From a virus: a DNA stretch of 64,000 nt. The DNA lies in the IMG/VR virus record IMGVR_UViG_3300043539_000897, positions 102,277 through 166,276 of that record; one strand, 5' to 3'. Positions 35,247 through 44,300 of the stretch are shown one piece after another. The translations under genes and the position numbers were made by a program. Under the pieces are notes generated by a model, which was not told the origin of the DNA, ran no database searches, and saw only the letters and a list, made by a program, of their open reading frames with translations. Positions within the stretch are counted from its first letter, which is position 1, and every line of letters starts with the position of its first letter.

Positions 35247-36893
35247 ATGTCTAACGTACAATCATTACTCGAATCTGCTAACCCCTGGCAGAGTTTGCAA
35301 TCTGACGCTGCCAGATTGTCAAAAAAGTGGGGAGCTACAGGTCTTTTAGAAGGCTTTAGCCACGAAACTGAAAAAAATAACATGTCAATGATCCTTGAGA
35401 ATCAAGCCAAGCAATTGGTTATTGAGCAATCTCAAACTGGAACAGGTGCTAGCTTCACAGCCGGTACTGGTGAACAGTGGGCTGGAATCGCTTTACCTTT
35501 AGTGCGTAAGGTGTTCGGTCAGATCGCTGCTAAAGAATTTGTTTCAGTTCAACCTATGAACTTACCTTCAGGTCTAGTATTCTTCTTGGATTTCCAATAC
35601 GGAACTAACAAGAATCCTTTTACCTCTGGCGACTCTACGTATGGTGCATCTTCTGCTAACTTCGGTAACACCTCAACTGGTGGTTTATACGGAGCTGGTC
35701 GTTTCACCTACTCTACTAACCAATTCTCTGCTTCTGGAGTTGCTGTAGTACAAGCTACTACTTTCTCTACTGCATCTTTCGCAGATGTTAACTTTAACTC
35801 AGATTTCTCAGCTTCAGCTGCTGCTGGTCAGATTAAGAAATTAACTGTTGCTACTTCATCAATCTCTGCTGATATCGATATCTTAGGTGTAAGAGGCTTT
35901 CTTATCACTTCTGGTTCTATCACATCTGCTAGAAACTTAAATGAATTTACTTACTTCTCTTCTCCTAACGTAGTATTCTTCGTAACTGCTTCAACTGCTG
36001 AAATTCCAACTTCAAGTAGCTTTGTAGTTGAGTACAACAAGTTAACTAAAGACAATGCAAGAGGTGATTTCGAAGCTGGTGCTTCTTATGCAGTTCCTAA
36101 CTCTGAGTCTCCTACTGAAATCGTTATTCCACAGATCAACGTTCAAATGAGATCTGAAGCCATCGTTGCTAAAACTAAGAAGTTGAAAGCACAGTGGACT
36201 CCTGAATTCGCTCAAGATTTGAACGCTTACCATTCTTTGGATGCTGAAGCTGAATTGACTGCTGTAATGTCTGAGTACATTTCTTTGGAAATTGACTTGG
36301 AAATCTTGGATATGTTGATCGAATCAGCTGCTGCTGGTACTGAGTACTGGTCTGCTGTTTCTAACGAATTCATCAACGCTTCTAACACTGCCTTCACTGG
36401 CTTGTCAGTAGCTGCAGGTGGATACTACAACACTCAAGGTCAGTGGTTCCAAACTTTGGGAACTAAGATGCAGAAATTGTCTAACATCATTCACCAAAGA
36501 ACTTTGCGTGGTGGTGCTAACTTCTGCGTTGTATCTCCAACAGTTGCTACTATCTTGGAAAGTATCCCAGGCTTTGCTTCTACTTCAAACGGTGACGTTT
36601 CTGTAGCTAGCTACGCTTTCGGTGTACAGAAGATGGGTCAAATCAACAACAGATATACCATCTACAAGAACCCTTACATGAAGGAAAACACAATCTTGAT
36701 GGGCTTCAAAGGTAGCCAATTCTTGGAAACTGGTGCAGTATTTGCTCCTTACATTCCATTAATCATGACTCCTTTGGTGTACGATCCTGATACCTTCGTA
36801 CCAAGAAAAGGTTTATTGACTAGATATGCTAAGAAAATGGTTCGTCCTGAATTCTACGGTAAGATCTACGTTAGTGGTTTGAACACTTTGTAA
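35247..36893 (+). CDS. 23: Major capsid protein, gp23-like
   Basis: 548 aa (T4 gp23 is 521). HK97-fold family segments: GEQWAGIALPLVRKVFGQIA near 73-92, SVQPMNLPSGLVFFLDFQYG near 99-118, EIVIPQINVQMRSEAIVAKT and LKAQWTPEFAQDLNAYHSLD in the middle, and FVPRKGLLTRYAKKMVRPEF near the end. The first 65 residues hold several (L/I)xE sites (SLLE-S, GLLE-G, MILE-N), so an N-terminal propeptide cut by gp21 is expected. Codon use is visibly more selective (GCT, TTG, AAC, ATC) than in neighbours, fitting very high expression. Confidence 0.97.
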   Translation: MSNVQSLLESANPWQSLQSDAARLSKKWGATGLLEGFSHETEKNNMSMILENQAKQLVIEQSQTGTGASFTAGTGEQWAGIALPLVRKVFGQIAAKEFVSVQPMNLPSGLVFFLDFQYGTNKNPFTSGDSTYGASSANFGNTSTGGLYGAGRFTYSTNQFSASGVAVVQATTFSTASFADVNFNSDFSASAAAGQIKKLTVATSSISADIDILGVRGFLITSGSITSARNLNEFTYFSSPNVVFFVTASTAEIPTSSSFVVEYNKLTKDNARGDFEAGASYAVPNSESPTEIVIPQINVQMRSEAIVAKTKKLKAQWTPEFAQDLNAYHSLDAEAELTAVMSEYISLEIDLEILDMLIESAAAGTEYWSAVSNEFINASNTAFTGLSVAAGGYYNTQGQWFQTLGTKMQKLSNIIHQRTLRGGANFCVVSPTVATILESIPGFASTSNGDVSVASYAFGVQKMGQINNRYTIYKNPYMKENTILMGFKGSQFLETGAVFAPYIPLIMTPLVYDPDTFVPRKGLLTRYAKKMVRPEFYGKIYVSGLNTL

Positions 36894-36919
36894 CCTAACC
36901 CCTTTTTAACTTAAGAAAG

Positions 36920-36948
36920 AGCCTGGAGAAATCCAGGCTTTTTTTTTA
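36920..36948 (+). terminator. Strong rho-independent terminator after gp23
   Basis: Perfect 8-bp stem AGCCTGGA/TCCAGGCT closed by a GAAA tetraloop (36928-36931) and followed by a run of nine or more T. It is the best terminator in the window and ends the capsid transcript. Confidence 0.9.
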
Positions 36949-36953
36949 CTTTC

Positions 36954-36961
36954 TATTTATA
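36954..36961 (+). promoter_or_regulatory. Late promoter-like motif TATTTATA
   Basis: Exact copy a few nt after the gp23 terminator, 13 nt before the PhoH ATG at 36975. It would restart transcription into the fibre locus. Confidence 0.5.
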
Positions 36962-36974
36962 AGTAAATACATTT

Positions 36975-37664
36975 ATGTCAAGCGATCCACACACCGCGGA
37001 GGTTTTTAAAGAGAAGAGAAGACCTAAAACTCCAATTAAATTTGGAATTAATTTAAACGAAGAACAGAAGAAAGGAAAAGCACAGATACTACTTAACGAC
37101 GTTACAGCTATTCAAGGTAAAGCCGGTTCAGGAAAAACCTTATTAGCAGTTCAGGTAGCTTTAGATATGCTTTTCAACAAAGACGTTGAAAAGATCATTA
37201 TTGCCCGACCTTACGTAACTGCCGGAGAAGATATTGGACACCTACCGGGAAACGTAGATGAGAAGCTATCGTACCTTACCTCTCCTATTTATAATATAAT
37301 GTATGAACTTGTTGGAAAAGAAAAGACAGACAAATTAATAACCGAAGGGGTTGTCACAGTGTCTCCCTTTGGCTTTCTAAGAGGTAATACATTCACTAAC
37401 TGCTTTGTTCTAATTGATGAGGCACAGAATGCCACAATGAGACAGACTGAATTAATGATAGGACGATTAGGAATTAATTCTAAGATGGTATTCTGCGGGG
37501 ATATGTCCCAATGTGACCTTAGAGATAAGAAAGATTCCGGTTTTGATTTCTTTATGAAGTTAGAATTGCAGGTTCCTGCTGTTAAAGTTGTACATTTAAA
37601 ACAGAATCATAGACACGCAGTCGTTGATCCAATCTTAGACGTCTTTACAGCATACAGGAATTAA
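36975..37664 (+). CDS. phoH: PhoH-like ATPase
   Basis: 229 aa. Walker A is AIQGKAGSGKTLLA near residues 46-58; then ARPYVTAGEDIGHLPGNVDE near 77-96, Walker B CFVLIDEAQNATMRQTE near 143-159, and MVFCGDMSQCDLR near 175. These are the full PhoH/RNA-helicase-like ATPase motifs. PhoH is common in marine phages, with an unclear role (RNA or phosphate-stress metabolism). It is unusual here in that it heads the fibre operon with a late-type motif and is joined by TAATG to the first fibre gene. Confidence 0.88.
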   Translation: MSSDPHTAEVFKEKRRPKTPIKFGINLNEEQKKGKAQILLNDVTAIQGKAGSGKTLLAVQVALDMLFNKDVEKIIIARPYVTAGEDIGHLPGNVDEKLSYLTSPIYNIMYELVGKEKTDKLITEGVVTVSPFGFLRGNTFTNCFVLIDEAQNATMRQTELMIGRLGINSKMVFCGDMSQCDLRDKKDSGFDFFMKLELQVPAVKVVHLKQNHRHAVVDPILDVFTAYRN

Positions 37665-39547
37665 TGCCACAAATCAGACCCATAGGAGTATCAGGTAGTA
37701 TACCTTCAGTCAATCAGTTGGCTTTAGGGGATATTGCTATAAACACCTATGACGGTAAGGCATACATAAAAAAAGCAATAGGTAACAATCAGACTATCCT
37801 TGAGCTAGGAACGGGAGGATCATCAGTATCTGCTTCTTTTGCAAGTACAGCCTCATACGCATTCTTTGCTGTAACTGCTTCTTTTGCTCAAAACTTTAAC
37901 CCAGCAGCTACTGCTTCTTATGCATTATTTGCAATAAGTTCTTCTTATGCAAGCTCTAGTCTCAGTGCATCCTATGCTCTAAGCTCTTCTCATAGCAATA
38001 CTACAGGTTTTGCCATCAGTTCTTCCTATGCTTTAAGCTCATCTTATAGTTTATTTGCAGAATCTAGCACTAGCTCTTCCTATGCCTTAAGCTCTTCTTA
38101 TAGTAGTAATGCAGGATCTAGTATAAGTTCTTCTTACGCCATAAGTGCCTCTTATGCAGCTACAGCTTCTTCAGTAGGAATATTAAACCAAAACGTAGTA
38201 ATTAACGGTAATTTAAATGTTACCGGTACTGCTTCATTTACATATGTAACATCTTCAATAGTTCAAGTTGGAGCTAGTGTTATTACGTTGAATACAGATT
38301 TTCCTGCTGTAAGGTTTGGCGGTATAACCGTAATAGATTCAGGATCCTTCGGTAATAGTTCAACAGGATCTATATTTTGGGATTCTTTAAATAATAAATG
38401 GATTTATTCAAATCCTTCCGGATCAAATTATGACGGAGGAATGTTTATTTCCGGTCCAAGAAATACATCTGGATTAGGTAACGAACAAGGAACTACTTTA
38501 AATGCTATATTAAAAGGACAGGGTGGAGATCACTTAACCTCCTCTGGAATGTTCGAAGATTCTGCAGGTAATATAGGGGTAGGATTAACAGGGTCTTCTT
38601 TAGCAAAATTACAAGTAGCAGGTAATGTTTACGCTACTTCATTTACAGGTTCTTTTTTTGGAACTGCATCAAATGCTGAAAGTTCTTCTTATGCTGTAAC
38701 AGCATCTTATGCGGTATCCTCTTCTTTTGCAAGCACTGCAGCTACTGCATCTTATGTTTTAAATGCAGTTTCGGCTAGTTATTCTACAAATGCATTAAGT
38801 GCATCTTACGCCGATACGGCAGTCTCTGCATCTTATGCAATTTCTTCTAGTGTAGTTTTTATTAGCAACCAATCAACAACCAACGTTGATTATCCGTTAA
38901 TCTTTAAAGGAGATTCAGCTGCATTAGATAGCTACAGAACCTTAGCAGCAGATACCGGAGGACCTTATTACAATCCATTAAGAAACACTTTAGGATCAGT
39001 ATCAGGATTAATTATTTCTGCTAGTTCTTTTTCAGGACCATTAACAGGTTCTCTACTAGGAACAGCTTCATATGCTGATAACGCTAAGGTATTTCCTTTT
39101 ACAGGTTCAGCAATAATCTCCGGATCTTTAACAGTTGAAGGAAACGTTAGTGTAACTAGTGCAACTTCAGTTGATTTTAATACAAGTGTCTTAAACATTA
39201 ATGCACCGTTACTACAAGTTCCTTCTTTTGGATTACCTTATTCTCCTTCAGCAAACGTACGGGTAGTAATGTACGATGCAGTCAGTAACGCTTTATTTGT
39301 TACTGCTTCTGCTCCATCATCTCCTATAATTACAAATTTTATAGCGACAGGATCAATATCTGCTTCTGTTCAGATAGGTCCTGGGGCAGCCGTACCGTAC
39401 TTCTTTTTAGTACAGTCCGGATCAGTAGAAATGTTAAAAATTAATGCCGAAAGAGTAGTAGTATTAGAAGCAAGAATAGACATCCCAACCCCAGTAACCG
39501 GTGGACTTTACTACTCCGCCTCAGGTGACTTTTTCTTTGGTATGTAA
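37664..39547 (+). CDS. Tail fibre protein with ASYA repeats
   Basis: 627 aa. N-terminus IPSVNQLALGDIAINTYDGK followed by AYIKKAIGNNQ is the attachment-type module of many marine-phage fibres. Residues 55-165 are an irregular SSSYALSSSYA repeat (A/S-S-Y-A), which returns at 330-385 (SASYADTAVSASYAISSS). Between and after lie beta-rich sections (VNGNLNVTGTASFTYVTSS-like). The end IPTPVTGGLYYSASGDFFFG is a common fibre terminus. It probably forms a trimeric fibre rod. Part of a four-gene fibre set. Confidence 0.75.
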   Translation: MPQIRPIGVSGSIPSVNQLALGDIAINTYDGKAYIKKAIGNNQTILELGTGGSSVSASFASTASYAFFAVTASFAQNFNPAATASYALFAISSSYASSSLSASYALSSSHSNTTGFAISSSYALSSSYSLFAESSTSSSYALSSSYSSNAGSSISSSYAISASYAATASSVGILNQNVVINGNLNVTGTASFTYVTSSIVQVGASVITLNTDFPAVRFGGITVIDSGSFGNSSTGSIFWDSLNNKWIYSNPSGSNYDGGMFISGPRNTSGLGNEQGTTLNAILKGQGGDHLTSSGMFEDSAGNIGVGLTGSSLAKLQVAGNVYATSFTGSFFGTASNAESSSYAVTASYAVSSSFASTAATASYVLNAVSASYSTNALSASYADTAVSASYAISSSVVFISNQSTTNVDYPLIFKGDSAALDSYRTLAADTGGPYYNPLRNTLGSVSGLIISASSFSGPLTGSLLGTASYADNAKVFPFTGSAIISGSLTVEGNVSVTSATSVDFNTSVLNINAPLLQVPSFGLPYSPSANVRVVMYDAVSNALFVTASAPSSPIITNFIATGSISASVQIGPGAAVPYFFLVQSGSVEMLKINAERVVVLEARIDIPTPVTGGLYYSASGDFFFGM

Positions 39548-39548
39548 C

Positions 39549-39556
39549 TATTTATA
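39549..39556 (+). promoter_or_regulatory. Late promoter-like motif TATTTATA
   Basis: Exact copy beginning next to the previous fibre stop, 13 nt before the ATG at 39570. Confidence 0.45.
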
Positions 39557-39569
39557 AATAATATAAACT

Positions 39570-40841
39570 ATGGCAAGTTGGAAAAAAGTAGTAGTCTCCG
39601 GTAGTAGTGCAGCACTTGCTGCTTTACAGGTAGACAACCTGACATCAGGGCAGGTCGTAATCGGCGGTGGATCCGCTGGAAACTTATCAACTACTGCAAT
39701 CAACGGTACTGGTAATATCTTAGCGACCACTGGTGCATCCGGTGTATCAATATCAGGTTCTTTCTCAGGATCGTTCTTCGGTAACGGTGCAGGGTTAACC
39801 GGAGTAACCGCAACTGCAATATTCCCAGTAACGCAGCTAACTCCAATCGCTCCAACAACGCAGGTTTTTGTAAACGATGGTTCAAATAAGTTCGCTACAG
39901 TCTCTCAGTTTACCTCTGCATCTTTTGCAGGGATTTCCGGTGATATTTTAGTTAGTTCTTTAGGTGTAGCAACGATCCAACCTAACTCTGTTGCAATCAG
40001 CACTGATGTTTCCGGATTAGGAACAGGTGTTGCTTCCTCTTTAGCTCTCAATGCATCTACTGCCGGTGGTATAGTTACATTTAACGGCGCATTAGGAACA
40101 CCATCCTCAGGTACTCTAACTAACGCAACTGGTCTACCAATTTCAACCGGTGTATCTGGACTAGGTACAGGTGTTGCAACTGCATTAGCGTTTAATGCTG
40201 GTTCTGCTGGATCAATATTAATTAATGGCGGAGTATTAGGTACTCCTTCTAGTGGTACTTTAACTAACGCTACTGGATTACCAATCTCAACTGGTGTGTC
40301 CGGCCTAGGAACAGGTATTGCTACCTTTTTAACAACTCCATCATCTGCTAACTTAGCAGCAGCAGTAACCGATGAAACAGGAACTGGTGCATTAGTATTT
40401 GCAGGATCACCAACATTCACAGGTACTGCAAACTTCGGTAGTTTAAGCACTACAGGAAACGCAGTTATCGGAGGTGACTTAACGGTTGCTGGTACTGCTT
40501 CATTTACCAATGTTGATAACTTAACAGTAAGGGATAAGTTTATTCTCATCAACTCAGGGTCAACAACCTTAGCAGATTCAGGATGGGTTACTCAATATAA
40601 TGCCGCCGGATCAGGTTCTGCCTTCTACTTAGAAGCTAGTTCAACAGGTACTTACGGTCGTTTTGCAATGGCATACGATGTCATCGGAACGGCTACCGCC
40701 TTAACTGCCGACGAGTACGTAGTATCTGCTAAAACAGCAGCCGGTGCTCCTGCAGCAAATCCAACATGGGGTGGAGCTACTAATGGTTTTGGCAACGTAT
40801 ACGTAAACTCGTCAAACGGGGATATTTATATGTACAGTTAA
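39570..40841 (+). CDS. Tail fibre protein with GLGTGVA repeats
   Basis: 423 aa. The N-terminus (MASWKKVVVSGSSAALAALQ) closely resembles that of the giant fibre at 41376, suggesting the same docking site. Residues 145-255 contain a run of about 45-55-residue repeats (ISTGVSGLGTGVA, then LGTPSSGTLTNATGLP) in three partial copies. A beta-rich C-terminal part contains VIGGDLTVAGTASFTNVDNL and YVNSSNGDIYMYS. Likely a shorter fibre or a connector in the tail-fibre network. Confidence 0.7.
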   Translation: MASWKKVVVSGSSAALAALQVDNLTSGQVVIGGGSAGNLSTTAINGTGNILATTGASGVSISGSFSGSFFGNGAGLTGVTATAIFPVTQLTPIAPTTQVFVNDGSNKFATVSQFTSASFAGISGDILVSSLGVATIQPNSVAISTDVSGLGTGVASSLALNASTAGGIVTFNGALGTPSSGTLTNATGLPISTGVSGLGTGVATALAFNAGSAGSILINGGVLGTPSSGTLTNATGLPISTGVSGLGTGIATFLTTPSSANLAAAVTDETGTGALVFAGSPTFTGTANFGSLSTTGNAVIGGDLTVAGTASFTNVDNLTVRDKFILINSGSTTLADSGWVTQYNAAGSGSAFYLEASSTGTYGRFAMAYDVIGTATALTADEYVVSAKTAAGAPAANPTWGGATNGFGNVYVNSSNGDIYMYS

Positions 40842-40850
40842 TAAAAGTTT

Positions 40851-41063
40851 ATGGCACTAAAAGCAGACAATCTAGTCGTTGGTTCTGAACAAATCAGTCA
40901 ACCACAACCCCTATCTCCTGTTACTCAGGATCATTCACTCACAAGAGAAGAACTTCAGTTCCTACTTTCTATGATCAAACAGTCTACTTTTCAAGGAGAA
41001 GCAATTGAAATGTTATATAAGCTTGTAATAAAGCTTCAAAACCATTATATTATTAGTAAATAA
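40851..41063 (+). CDS. Small helical protein in fibre operon, unknown
   Basis: 70 aa. N-terminal 30 residues are polar (MALKADNLVVGSEQISQPQP); residues 30-68 form a helix pair (LTREELQFLLSMIKQSTFQG, then EMLYKLVIKLQNHY). With the next 75-aa gene it forms a pair of small helical proteins directly before the giant fibres. Fibre-assembly chaperones are encoded in such positions, but there is no family match to support this. Confidence 0.55.
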   Translation: MALKADNLVVGSEQISQPQPLSPVTQDHSLTREELQFLLSMIKQSTFQGEAIEMLYKLVIKLQNHYIISK

Positions 41064-41065
41064 TT

Positions 41066-41293
41066 ATGAATTACGAAATTGGACTTTCTCCGGAAGAAAT
41101 CGCTATTATGAGACAATCTCTAGATATTATTCAGATATCTGGAAAGAGTGCAAGAGTGATTGCAGGATTACAGGATAAACTTGATGAAGCTATAATGAAC
41201 ATTCAATTCACTATAGAAGCTGAAGAAGCTAAAAAACAAGAGGAGCTTCAAAAACTTGTTGAGAAGAATACGACAAGTAAGTTGAAATCTTAA
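41066..41293 (+). CDS. Small helical protein in fibre operon, unknown
   Basis: 75 aa, helical throughout: LSPEEIAIMRQSLDIIQISG, then a long charged helix (IEAEEAKKQEELQKLVEK). It starts 2 nt after the previous stop and is followed immediately by the late-type motif and leader of the first giant fibre gene. Chaperone or assembly factor is a guess from position. Confidence 0.55.
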   Translation: MNYEIGLSPEEIAIMRQSLDIIQISGKSARVIAGLQDKLDEAIMNIQFTIEAEEAKKQEELQKLVEKNTTSKLKS

Positions 41294-41294
41294 A

Positions 41295-41302
41295 TATTTA
41301 TA
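41295..41302 (+). promoter_or_regulatory. Late promoter-like motif TATTTATA (first giant fibre)
   Basis: Exact copy continued as ACAAAC, the same extension as the copy at 50059. It lies 73 nt before the ATG, leaving room for a structured leader. Confidence 0.5.
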
Positions 41303-41375
41303 ACAAACCTAATGTTGGCCCGCAAGGGAAGTAGGCAGCAACGTCGCTGTTTCTAACCGCAAAAGGAGTATATAT
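41303..41375 (+). promoter_or_regulatory. Structured leader with strong Shine-Dalgarno site
   Basis: Two local hairpins can be drawn: CCC-GCAA-GGG near 41320-41329 (GNRA tetraloop), and GCAGC-AACGTC-GCTGT near 41336-41351. Then AAAAGGAG ends 7 nt before the ATG, the clearest Shine-Dalgarno site seen in the window. The GC-richer leader contrasts with the leaderless-looking neighbours. Function inferred. Confidence 0.4.
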
Positions 41376-44300
41376 ATGCCAAATTGGAGAAAACTGATTG
41401 TATCGGGGTCTGATGCCTCATTGAATTCACTTAATGTTACTCAAAATGTAACAGCACAATCATTTACAGGCTCTTTATTCGGTACAGCCTCGTTTGCCAT
41501 TTCTGCTTCTTATGCACTAACTGCTTCATTTGTATCAGGATCAGTAAACATTACCAACAATACAGATAATTTCCTTTTAACAGCAACTGGTACTCCGGCT
41601 ATTAACGGTGAAGCAAATGCTACCTTTAACGGTTCGACTTTAGCAATTACCGGTAATACTACATCTACTTTAGATTCAACATTTAATAGTGTTAGTGTTG
41701 GATTAGGAGGAGGAAGTGTTTCTAGTAACACTGCAATAGGTTTTTGTGTATTAAGAAATAACACAACAGGAACTGGAAATACAGGTATTGGAAACCAAGC
41801 TCTTTTTTCAAATACAACAGGAGCAAATAACACAGCTTTAGGTCAAAATGCTTTATTATTTAATACAACAGGAGTAAACAACACAGCTGTAGGTCTTAAT
41901 AGTTTATTATGTAATACAGTAGGAACAAACAACACATCTATAGGTCTTAATAGTTTAATATGTAACACAATTGGAGGAGGTAATACTTCTGTAGGTTTTG
42001 GGGCTATGTCTCAAAACACAATAGGTTACAGTAATACAGCTATTGGTTCTAGTGCATTGCAGAATAATACAACAGGTACAAATAACGTATCTATAGGTGT
42101 ATCTGCTCTTTGCTCTAATATAACTGGTAGAAGTAATGTAGCAGTTGGACAACAATCACTCCAACAAAATACAACAGGTATTTGTAACACAGCTTTAGGA
42201 GCATTATCACTTCGAAATAATACTACAGGTGCATTTAATACAGCATTAGGTCGGGCAGCACTTTATGCTAATACAGGCGGTAATAACAACACCGCACTTG
42301 GTTATAATGCACTTGTTCAAAATACAGCATCAAATAACGTAGCTGTTGGTAAAGAAACATTACCTAACAATACTACAGGAACTTTAAATACCGCTGTTGG
42401 TACTCAAGCACTTTTTTCTAATAGCGCCGGTAATAATAATACAGCGCTAGGATATCAATCATTACTTTGTAACACAGCATCAAACAATACAGCAGTCGGC
42501 TTCTGTGCATTAAGAAGTAATACCACAGGAACAAATAACGTAGCGGTAGGTGTAATTACACTACGCAACAACACAATAGGTACTAGAAATACAGCTGTAG
42601 GTAGAACAGCATTATACGCTAATACAACCGGTGGTTCAAACGTAGCATTAGGTTATTACGCAGCTTATAGTAGTACAGGGGCCTCTAGTAATGTTGCTGT
42701 TGGTGATAGCGCTTTACGTGCTAACACAGCATCAAACAACACAGCAGTCGGCTTCTGTGCATTAAGAAGTAATACAACAGGAGATGTAAACACAGCAGTA
42801 GGTAGAAGTGCGCTTGTTTCTAATACAGTTGGTAGAAGAAATAATGCATTTGGATTTTGTGCTTTAGCATTAAATGTAACTGGGTGTTATAGTACTGCAA
42901 TTGGAGACTATGCCTTAAGGAATAGCACAGCAGGCTCAAACGTAGCAATAGGTATTAATGCTTTAGGAGGTACTACAACAGGTGTAAATAATACGGCCGT
43001 TGGTTTTAATACTTTATTTTCTAATACAGTAGGTGCTTCTAATACTGCTCTAGGTCACCAATCTTTAACTTCTAATACAACAGGTAATAGTAATACAGCA
43101 GTTGGTGTTCAATCATTATTATCTAACACAGCTTCAAACAATACAGCAGTAGGTTTCTATAGTTTAAGAAGTAATACAACCGGTCTTAGAAATGTAGCGA
43201 TTGGTACTGAATCTTTAAGATTTAATACAATAGGTTCAAATAATGTATCAGTAGGGATGGATTCTGGTTTTTACAATACCACAGGTAATTGTAATACAGC
43301 AGTAGGAGACCAATCATTAACTAACAATACAGTCGGTAGTAATAATGTTGCTATTGGTAAATTAGCTTTATTTTGCAATACAGCATCAAATAATACAGCC
43401 GTAGGATTTTGTTCATTAAGAAGTAATACAGTAGGATACTATAATGCAGCTTTAGGATCATCAGCTTTACAAAACAACACTACAGGAAAAAGAAATACTG
43501 CTGTTGGCGCTTTATCATTACAGTGTAACACTGTAGGTTTTTGTAATACTGCATTAGGAACTCTTTCTTTAAGAAATAACACCACAGGAACATACAATAC
43601 AGCATTAGGAGCTAGTAGTTTAGCTTTAAATACTATAGGTAGTGGTAATACTGCAGTAGGTGCTAATGCTTTGTTAGCTAATACCACAGGAGGTTCAAAT
43701 ACAGCAGTTGGTTCAGGTGCACTTTCTAGCAACACAATAGGACAATATAATACTGCTTTAGGTGGAGGAGCATTATCAAGCAATACAACCGGTAATAATA
43801 ACATAGGAGTTGGTATATTATCTCAATTAAGAACAACAACAGGTACTTTTAACTTATCTATTGGTAACTGTGCTTTATATTGTATAACAACAGCCTCACA
43901 AAACATTGCTATAGGTAATAGTGCTTTACGTGTAAGTACTGCCTCTGAAAACATGGCAGTAGGTCATGGTGCTCTTAATGTTAATACAACAGGTACTAAT
44001 AACATTGCTGTAGGAAATAGTGCTTTAAGAAATAATACTGTAGGTTCCAATAATACCGCTTTAGGTAGATCTACTTTATATAATAATACTCTAGGTAGTC
44101 AAAATACAGCTGTAGGTAGGGTATCATTAAGAAATAATACTACTGGTAATTATAATACTGCTGTTGGTGATGGTAGTTTATATAGTAACACTATAGGTAA
44201 AAGTAATACAGCAGTTGGATTTTATACACTTCTTTCTAACACAGCCTCTAATAACACAGCAGTAGGTTTCTGTGCATTAAGAAATAATACAGCAGGATGC

